Source of the DNA: Planctomycetota bacterium
Lineage (GTDB): Bacteria; Planctomycetota; GCA-002687715; DRQF01
Direction of reading: 5' to 3'
Assembly (NCBI GenBank): GCA_024275615.1
Contig: JAJRYU010000388.1
Location: 1 to 37,906, forward strand
DNA length: 37,906 bases
The notes under the pieces are model-generated. The model was not told the DNA's origin and did not search any database. It was given only the letters and a program-made list of their open reading frames with translations. Shown here piece by piece: positions 28,220 through 34,776 of this stretch. The position numbers and the translations under genes were made by a program. Positions within the stretch are counted from its first letter, which is position 1. Every line of letters begins with the position of its first letter.

Positions 28220-28949
28220 CGATTCCCCCACTGACGATGAAGATGAATGTGATCAAGTTGTGCAATGTGTGAATCATCCAAGGCGCCCAAAACCCACGGG
28301 TTTTTTCGTAGACAACGCCCAGCAAGAGCCCCAAGCAAAAGACGGGAACGTAGACGGCACGTTCGTGAGCCAACATGAAAAACGCAGCAACAACTGGAAT
28401 GGCAATTCGGGCCGGAAATGCCCGACGCATCGCACCCTGAAAGAACCCCCGAAACAGAAACTCCTCAAACAGAGGAGCCGCGACGACCAACCCAAAGAAC
28501 ATGGCCGCCTTGGGAAAAAACGCATCTTGCGCTACGAGGTCCACGATTGCTTGCTGATCGGCATTCGGTTGCACGACGAACATCAATGGTAAAATGAGAA
28601 CATAGATAGCGATGCACAAAAGTGCAGTCCGGAGATCTTGTGGGCGCCAAGTGTGCATCGGATCCAGATCATGAACCATGGTTTTCAAGATGAGCAAGAA
28701 AACACCTACGCAGAAAAGACGAACACCTCCCACAGCCAAGTGCAGCAGAGCGAGGTTTCCCTCCAGTTTTGGAGACACAAAACTGACGGCAAACGCGTAA
28801 CCGAAATAGATAAGAAGCCCGAGAAGACCAAGAAGGACGGGTTCACCGTCAACCGGCCATTCCCCTGGCCACTTGTCGCGGCGCCACAGAAGGAACACGC
28901 CACCGGACGCCAATAGGACAGCGCCAACAAGCAACAGATCATGCCCCAT
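28212..28949 (-). CDS. CPBP family intramembrane glutamic endopeptidase
   Basis: 'APLFEEFLFRGFFQGAMRRAF' (EExxxR), 'FMLAHERAVYVPVFCLGLLLGVVYEKTRGFWAPWMIHTLHNLITF'; multi-TM. Confidence 0.9.
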   Translation of the reverse strand: MGHDLLLVGAVLLASGGVFLLWRRDKWPGEWPVDGEPVLLGLLGLLIYFGYAFAVSFVSPKLEGNLALLHLAVGGVRLFCVGVFLLILKTMVHDLDPMHTWRPQDLRTALLCIAIYVLILPLMFVVQPNADQQAIVDLVAQDAFFPKAAMFFGLVVAAPLFEEFLFRGFFQGAMRRAFPARIAIPVVAAFFMLAHERAVYVPVFCLGLLLGVVYEKTRGFWAPWMIHTLHNLITFIFIVSGGIDA

Positions 28950-28952
28950 GAT

Positions 28953-29759
28953 TCAACTATTCCGCGGCGAAGGTGCCATGAGGCCATCCGTTGGCGAGGA
29001 TGCGTTGGCATAGAGTTTCTTGGGAATTCGCCCGGCAAAAGCAGCGCGGCGCCCAGCAGTCACGGCATCGCGCATGGCCAACGCCATGCTGAGTGGGTCC
29101 CCAGCACAAGCAACAGCCGTATTGAGAAGAATGCCGTCGACACCGAGTTCCATGGCAAAAGCCGCATCAGAAGCTGTGCCAACACCAGCATCAATGACAA
29201 TGGGAACATCAACCGTCTCAAGGATGATGCGAATATTGTTGGGGTTCAGAACACCCTGCCCAGAACCAATAGGCGAACCTGCTGGCATGACACATGCGAC
29301 ACCGACATCAGCCAAGCGACGTGCCATGATTGGATCGTCGGAAGTGTAGACCATCACGGTGAATCCTTCTTTGACCAAGATCTCGGCTGCTTCCAAGGTT
29401 TGAATCGGTTCAGGTAGGAGCGTTTTCTGGTCGGAAAGGACCTCCAACTTGACAAGGTCGCTATCCAAAGCTTCACGCGCTAGTCGCAAGGTCCTTAAGG
29501 CATCGGTCGCCGTATAGCAGCCAGCCGTATTGGGCAAGAGCTTGTATTTGCTGAGATCAATATGATTCAGGAACGAACTGTCTGACTTGTCGCCGAGGTC
29601 GACCCGTCGCACAGCAACTGTCACGAGCTCGGTCTTGGACGCCGCTAAGCAGTCCACCATGAGTTCATTGGTTTCATATTTGCCGGTTCCCAAAAACAAG
29701 CGGGAACCGAAACTGTAGGCACCTATTTTGAGGGGTTCTTCGGCAGGATGCATGGTCAA
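28953..29759 (-). CDS. thiG: Thiazole synthase
   Basis: '[34 protein letters not shown]', '[41 protein letters not shown]', 'PIGSGQG'. Confidence 0.96.
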   Translation of the reverse strand: MTMHPAEEPLKIGAYSFGSRLFLGTGKYETNELMVDCLAASKTELVTVAVRRVDLGDKSDSSFLNHIDLSKYKLLPNTAGCYTATDALRTLRLAREALDSDLVKLEVLSDQKTLLPEPIQTLEAAEILVKEGFTVMVYTSDDPIMARRLADVGVACVMPAGSPIGSGQGVLNPNNIRIILETVDVPIVIDAGVGTASDAAFAMELGVDGILLNTAVACAGDPLSMALAMRDAVTAGRRAAFAGRIPKKLYANASSPTDGLMAPSPRNS

Positions 29760-29959
29760 CCTCCACCAACAAAGGACACCACTTCAATGTGGTCGCCCTC
29801 CTGGATCACTGTTGTTGCGAAACTTGTCTTGGGAATCACGTCTTCGTTGAGTTCAACAGCAAGTCGTTGATGCTCAAGTTTCAGTTCGGCAAGAAGCTCG
29901 GCCAAAGTCAGAGACTTCTGCCCTTCTCGATCTTTGCCGTTGACTTGAAAAGAGATCAT
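29756..29959 (-). CDS. thiS: Sulfur carrier protein ThiS
   Basis: 67-aa ubiquitin-like protein ending in '[10 protein letters not shown]', directly upstream of and overlapping thiG. Confidence 0.94.
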   Translation of the reverse strand: MISFQVNGKDREGQKSLTLAELLAELKLEHQRLAVELNEDVIPKTSFATTVIQEGDHIEVVSFVGGG

Positions 29960-31386
29960 GAGTCCTGGTCCTTGTCGTCGCTCTTAATCTTCTCAACACG
30001 ATACTGCAATGAACGCCTGGTCATCCCCAACTTTCGAGCAGTTTGGGAGACATTTCCTTCGCACCGTTCAAGCGCCATAAGGATAATTCGTCTTTCCAAT
30101 TCGTCGAGGCTCATATCCGTGGTGATGAGCTGCTCAAGGAGGCTCTCAATGCCAGCGGCGGTTCGCTCCGCAGTAAAGTGAAAATCCTCCGCTTGCAATT
30201 CGCTGCCCTTAGCGAGGACAACGGCGCGTTCGATGCAATTTTCCAACTCACGGACATTTCCGGGCCAGTTGTAGCCCAGAAGCTTGGCCGAAGCCGACTT
30301 GCCAATAGCTGTGATATCTCTGCCATTGCGTTCGGAGAATCGAGATAGGAAGTGCTCAGCAATCGGCAACACGTCTTCCATCCTCTCTCTCAGAGGGGGT
30401 AATTGAACGGGAATGACATTGAGTCTGTAGAAAAGGTCAGAACGAAAGTCGCCTTCTTTAACCATCTCTTCAAGATTGCGATTGGTAGCAGCAATGACAC
30501 GGACATCGACCTTGATGGTCTCAGTTCCTCCGAGTCGCTCAATTTCACGTTCTTGAAGTACGCGCAGAAGTTTCGGTTGCAAATGAAGCGGCATTTCGCC
30601 GATTTCGTCCAAGAAGATCGACCCATCGTGGGCAAGTTCAAACTTGCCAAGTCGTCTCTTGACCGCACCTGTGAACGAGCCAGCTTCGTGGCCAAATAGC
30701 TCGCTCTCTAATAGATTCTCAGGAATCGCTGCACAGTTAACCTTGACGTAGGCCCCGGCCGCACGCGGACTGTCAGCGTGGATCGTCTTGGCAATAAGTT
30801 CTTTGCCAGTGCCGCTTTCGCCTTCGACCAAAACTGTGGCGACGCTATCTGCGATTTGCGTTACTTGGGAAAGCACTTGGTCCATAATCGCCGACTTGCC
30901 GATGATCTGTGGCTTTTTCGCTAGATCGGCAATCTTCTCTTTTAGCCGCGTGTTCTCAGACTCAAGGCTTTGATAATTAAGGGCCTTCTTGAGTTTGATG
31001 ACTAGCTCATCCGTGTCAATCGGCTTGGTAAGAAAGTCGTGCACTCCCAAGCGCAAGGCCTCGACTGCGGTTTCAACCGTCCCAAATCCCGTTACCAGAA
31101 TAAACAGCATGTCTTCATGGATAGCGCGGACTTGGAGGTAGAACTCCAGACCATTGACCGCTCCCATGCGCAAATCTGAAACAATGGCATCAGGCTTGCG
31201 CTCATGGATGGCTTTCATGGCTTCTTCTGGGGAAAACGCACAATCGGCGCGAAAACCATCTAGGATCAGGACGCGCCTCAGCGAATCAGCCTGACCAGGG
31301 TCATCGTCGACAATAAGAATGCGGTTTTCGTTCACTTGGGTTCTCGTGTGCTTCTTTTCCATCCTCATGATACGGACCTGAGCCAA
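29956..31386 (-). CDS. Sigma-54-dependent response regulator (NtrC family)
   Basis: REC domain 'ILIVDDDPGQADSLRRVL...DAIVSDLRMG', AAA+ 'VEGESGTGKELIAKTIH', 'GSFTGA', and a Fis-type HTH 'NVSQTARKLGMTRRSLQYRVEKI'. Confidence 0.96.
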   Translation of the reverse strand: MAQVRIMRMEKKHTRTQVNENRILIVDDDPGQADSLRRVLILDGFRADCAFSPEEAMKAIHERKPDAIVSDLRMGAVNGLEFYLQVRAIHEDMLFILVTGFGTVETAVEALRLGVHDFLTKPIDTDELVIKLKKALNYQSLESENTRLKEKIADLAKKPQIIGKSAIMDQVLSQVTQIADSVATVLVEGESGTGKELIAKTIHADSPRAAGAYVKVNCAAIPENLLESELFGHEAGSFTGAVKRRLGKFELAHDGSIFLDEIGEMPLHLQPKLLRVLQEREIERLGGTETIKVDVRVIAATNRNLEEMVKEGDFRSDLFYRLNVIPVQLPPLRERMEDVLPIAEHFLSRFSERNGRDITAIGKSASAKLLGYNWPGNVRELENCIERAVVLAKGSELQAEDFHFTAERTAAGIESLLEQLITTDMSLDELERRIILMALERCEGNVSQTARKLGMTRRSLQYRVEKIKSDDKDQDS

Positions 31387-31418
31387 TCTCTAAACCCCGA
31401 CCTGCCATTGATCTTTGC

Positions 31419-32813
31419 TCAAAACTCCTTCGGCAGAGTGATGGTCACCAAGAGACCGCCGCCAGGAGCAGCCGTGGCCTGAATTCGGCCACCATGAGAC
31501 TCGATGACGGTCTTGGCCAAGGTCAAGCCCAATCCAAGTGATGCACTGCGTGTGGTGAAATAGGGATCAAACATGTTTTTCATCACTTCATCGTCGGGGG
31601 TTGCACCGTGATTGCGAATAGCGAGGCAAACAAGGTCGTGGCTCCCTGAAAGTTCGAGGTCAATGGTCTTCTCATTGGCTTGATCCAAAGCATCGATGGC
31701 GTTCTCAAGCAAGTTCGTCAACACTTGGGTGATTTTCGGACGGTCTCCCGCGAGTTCAAGATCGCCGGAATCGTCACGATTGATGGTAACCCCTTCCTCC
31801 GTCGCACGTGCCTGCAGATCCTGCAGGCATGCGCTAACTGCATCTCCCATGGACCATCGGGTAATAGCTAAGTCTCTGGACTTAGCGAAGTTGACGAAGT
31901 TATCGATGACTTTACGGAGCTTGCCCAACTCGCGGTATATTCTCTGGTAGTCCCCAGGCTGGGGTGTGTGCCCGGTCTTGTCTGCCAACTTCTCCAAGTA
32001 TTGGACATTGAGGGAAATCGCGTTCAGAGGATTGCGCACCTCATGGGCAATGCCCTCAGCCACAGATGAAATCGCCTTCAAGCGAATCGACTTTTCCTTG
32101 GCGGAAAGCGCCAGCTTCATTTGCCGCCTGCCGAGCCGAAAAACAAAGATAAAGAGCAGATAGATCACCGCCAAATAGACAATGACGAGTAAGGCGGCGT
32201 AAGTCGTACCCCGACCCGTCACGAGATGGAAAGGGCGAAATTCCAAGACAAGGTGGAAACGCAGCGAATCACCGATCTCCGGCCCGACCTTGTCAACAGG
32301 CCCATCCACGACCACCTCCACGAGTTCCGACCCCGAAAGAACTGCCACGTCGAGGCCAGAGTCTTGATCATGACGAAACGACCTGCCTGGGGGTTCTCGG
32401 TCGAGACCCTTGCCGATAGGCGCCGCAGTCTGAAACGGACCATTCCCTTTCTTGAACAAGAGGGCAATCTGGCGAGGTCTGAGAGTCGGATTTCGGCGGA
32501 ATTCGGCGTCAAAGTAGTGCAGAAAGGAGCGATCGAGGTTTTCTCGCCAGTTTTCGACTTCAAAGGGTTGAGCACTGGCAAGAAAACGGTTGGTTTGGCT
32601 GCGAATCCGCCGTTGAAACTCTTTCCCCCAGTTGATCCCCTGCTCGCGAAAATACTCCGGTTCCAGGCCTTCGACGTAGTTCTTCCAAATCATCACGAAA
32701 AGAAGACCAACCAAGGCGCTTGCCATGGCGGCCGTGCCCAAAAAGGCAAAGGCCCTGCGTCGCGCCAAGCGATCGGGGTCAACAATGAGCTTCGAGGGCG
32801 CTGCCACTCTCAA
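31419..32813 (-). CDS. Sensor histidine kinase
   Basis: Two TM segments flanking a periplasmic region; H-box 'VAEGIAHEVRNPLNAISLNVQYLEK'; ATP-binding 'TNLLENAIDALDQ', 'DPYFTTRSASLGLGLTLAKTVIESHGG'. TTG start or GTG at 32807. Confidence 0.94.
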   Translation of the reverse strand: MRVAAPSKLIVDPDRLARRRAFAFLGTAAMASALVGLLFVMIWKNYVEGLEPEYFREQGINWGKEFQRRIRSQTNRFLASAQPFEVENWRENLDRSFLHYFDAEFRRNPTLRPRQIALLFKKGNGPFQTAAPIGKGLDREPPGRSFRHDQDSGLDVAVLSGSELVEVVVDGPVDKVGPEIGDSLRFHLVLEFRPFHLVTGRGTTYAALLVIVYLAVIYLLFIFVFRLGRRQMKLALSAKEKSIRLKAISSVAEGIAHEVRNPLNAISLNVQYLEKLADKTGHTPQPGDYQRIYRELGKLRKVIDNFVNFAKSRDLAITRWSMGDAVSACLQDLQARATEEGVTINRDDSGDLELAGDRPKITQVLTNLLENAIDALDQANEKTIDLELSGSHDLVCLAIRNHGATPDDEVMKNMFDPYFTTRSASLGLGLTLAKTVIESHGGRIQATAAPGGGLLVTITLPKEF

Positions 32814-32857
32814 ATAACACCTCTTAAGTCTTGATATAGAATCACTTTATGGTAGAT

Positions 32858-33078
32858 GCGGGAGGCCCGCTGGATCACGGATTATACCGAGAATCCGGGT
32901 TACGCACAGTGGTGAATAAGGACTTCTGCCGCGTCTCAACAAGAAAGTCGAGGTTTCCGGCCTTCGGGTCAAGAGGATTCACTTCGAGTGCTGGCCTTTC
33001 TCAGCCTACTTCGTTAACTTCGTCCTGCAAGCCGGATGACCGTCACCGATCGCGGGGACTGTCGACCCCGGCTTTTTG
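32858..33078 (+). ncRNA. Candidate structured transcript/leader module 1, with terminator-like 3' end
   Basis: No credible ORF. Hairpins GCGGG-agg-CCCGC (32858-32870) and CGGATT-ataccgag-AATCCG (32878-32897), then CGGGG..CCCCG (33053-33070) followed by TTTTT (33073-33077). By-eye folding only. Confidence 0.4.
33053..33077 (+). terminator. Weak rho-independent terminator-like hairpin
   Basis: CGGGG-actgtcga-CCCCG-gc-TTTTT. Confidence 0.45.
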
Positions 33079-33112
33079 TTACGGCCGATGTAGGTCGTTT
33101 TTCCTTCGGGAT

Positions 33113-33288
33113 GATGCGGTCCGGGGTAGTACCTTGGATTGGGCACGCTGGAGACCACCATGCGCTGAACGATTGTGGAATTCCCCAATCAAGATGGCTC
33201 AACAATGGAGACCCCTGGTCTCTTGAGCCAGAAGCGCTGGCCTCGTTGCAGCCGCACCGCATCAAAAGTGGGTTTACCCACTTTTTTT
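33113..33288 (+). ncRNA. Candidate structured RNA module 2 (nusA leader or stand-alone sRNA)
   Basis: Closing stem GATGCGGT (33113-33120)/ACCGCATC (33256-33263) encloses several hairpins and is followed directly by a strong terminator at 33264-33288. Confidence 0.5.
33264..33288 (+). terminator. Strong rho-independent terminator upstream of nusA
   Basis: AAAAGTGGG-TTTA-CCCACTTTT (perfect 9-bp stem) ending in a run of seven T (33282-33288), 70 nt before the nusA ATG. Confidence 0.85.
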
Positions 33289-33358
33289 CGTTGGCTGCTT
33301 TGTAAGCGGCGCGTCGTTCCACATAGGTTCGACAGTTTTTGGGTGGAGATCCGCAGAC

Positions 33359-34690
33359 ATGAGCGGTGGACCTGAAGTGGTCAAACTCGTCAATGCCATG
33401 GCCAAGGAAAAAGGCATTGAGTCCAGCATTGTCTTCGAGAGCCTCGAGATCGCCATGATGGCGGCGGCGCGCAAGCGCTACGAGGACGCCGAAGAAATTG
33501 AAATCACCGTCGATCGACTCGACGGGGAATTCAGTGGCTTTGTGGACGAAGACGAAATCGAAGAAGGGGTTCTGGAGTCGCTCGGCCGCATCGCCGCCCA
33601 GACCTTCAAACAGGTCATGATCCAAAGGCTCAGAGAAGCCGAACAGGACGTGGTCTTTAACGAATTCGAAGGCAGAATTGGGGAATTGGTCGTTGGCACG
33701 ATCCAACGTTTCGAGGGTGACAATGTCATCATCGATATCAACAACTCGGAAGCCATCATGCCCAGGCACGAGCGCGTCCGTACTGAGACGTACCATGTCG
33801 GAGACCGTGTTCGCTGCGTGATCTTTGATGTCCGAAGAGTTGGGCATCGCGTCCGCATCGTCTTGTCACGGACTCACCCAGATCTCATTCGCCGACTCTT
33901 TGAGCTGGAAATTCCAGAAATCGCGGACCACGTCATTGAGATCAAGGGCTTGGCTCGCGAAGCTGGCTTCCGCACCAAGCTGGCCGTCGTTTCTTATGAC
34001 TCCAAGGTCGACTGCGTGGGCGCCTGCGTCGGCATTCGGGGCTCAAGAATTCGCAATATCATTGACGAATTGAACGGTGAGAAAATCGACATCATTCGTT
34101 GGAGCGAGTCTCCCGAAGTCCTCATCATGAATTCACTTAAACCGGCAGAGATTCAGTCCATCACCATGGATGACGAAACCGGTGAGGCCATCGTGCAAGT
34201 TGCAGAAGATCAACTTTCTCTGGCCATCGGCAAGCGCGGACAAAATGTACGCTTGGCGGCACGGCTGACCAATTGGGACGTCAACATCCAGGGTGAAGGT
34301 GTCAACAAGCTTTCCGGTGGCGGTGGCGGTGCCGGTCTCAACGAAGCTGAGCAACGGATTTTGGAACACATGAAGACTGGAGCGGAATTGGACGAGCCGC
34401 CAACGACGGCACCAGCCAAGCCCATGGCAGTTGAAGACTCTGCAAAAGCAGAAAGTGATCCTCTTCTGGCAATGGCACGAGAACAAATGGCCCTCGACGA
34501 GGAGGCCTCTGAGACTTCAGAAACCCAAGAAACGGCTCCGGTTGAGCCACAAGCGGATTCGGACGACAGCGAAGAAGATCCGCTCTTGGCCATGGCAAAA
34601 GAGGCCGCCGCACGCGGTGACCTCGATGATGTCGGAACATCTTCGGAAGATAGTGACGACGACGACGATAGTAGCGAGCAAAAGTCTTAG
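33359..34690 (+). CDS. nusA: Transcription termination/antitermination factor NusA
   Basis: NusA N-domain, S1 'GELVVGTIQRFEGDNVIIDINNSEAIMP', KH domains 'CVGIRGSRIRNIIDELNGEKIDIIRW' and 'QLSLAIGKRGQNVRLAARLTNWDVNI', plus an acidic C-terminal tail. Confidence 0.96.
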   Translation: MSGGPEVVKLVNAMAKEKGIESSIVFESLEIAMMAAARKRYEDAEEIEITVDRLDGEFSGFVDEDEIEEGVLESLGRIAAQTFKQVMIQRLREAEQDVVFNEFEGRIGELVVGTIQRFEGDNVIIDINNSEAIMPRHERVRTETYHVGDRVRCVIFDVRRVGHRVRIVLSRTHPDLIRRLFELEIPEIADHVIEIKGLAREAGFRTKLAVVSYDSKVDCVGACVGIRGSRIRNIIDELNGEKIDIIRWSESPEVLIMNSLKPAEIQSITMDDETGEAIVQVAEDQLSLAIGKRGQNVRLAARLTNWDVNIQGEGVNKLSGGGGGAGLNEAEQRILEHMKTGAELDEPPTTAPAKPMAVEDSAKAESDPLLAMAREQMALDEEASETSETQETAPVEPQADSDDSEEDPLLAMAKEAAARGDLDDVGTSSEDSDDDDDSSEQKS

Positions 34691-34776
34691 GACTTCGCTG
34701 CCGGGGGTTGAGGATGTTCTCGACTCCCGTGAGTAACAGACGACGACAGAGATGAGCGAAACCAAGAGTTCAAGGC

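Noticed and set aside
31809-31829. Perfect 9-bp inverted repeat TGCCTGCAG-atc-CTGCAGGCA
   Set aside because: Inside the histidine kinase coding sequence encoding CLQDLQA; likely coincidental from the repeated leucine/glutamine/alanine codons.
32226-32834. 202-aa plus-strand ORF antisense to the histidine kinase
   Set aside because: Shadow ORF of a clear kinase gene; no domain signature.
33120-33138. TCCGGGGTAGTACCTTGGA resembles the T-box antiterminator motif (GGGTGGTACCGCG)
   Set aside because: Wrong position (5' of the structure, not in an antiterminator next to the terminator), imperfect match, and no aminoacyl-tRNA synthetase or amino-acid gene downstream.
32849-33226. 125-aa plus-strand ORF upstream of nusA
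   Set aside because: Ser/Arg/Pro-rich shadow-like translation crossing two terminator-like hairpins; does not resemble RimP or any family I know.
33320-33345. ataggttcgacag looks like a tRNA T-loop
   Set aside because: No acceptor, D or anticodon stems and no CCA-compatible 3' end around it.
33014-33847. 277-aa minus-strand ORF over nusA and its leader
   Set aside because: Antisense to unambiguous nusA and runs through the structured non-coding region; no family resemblance.
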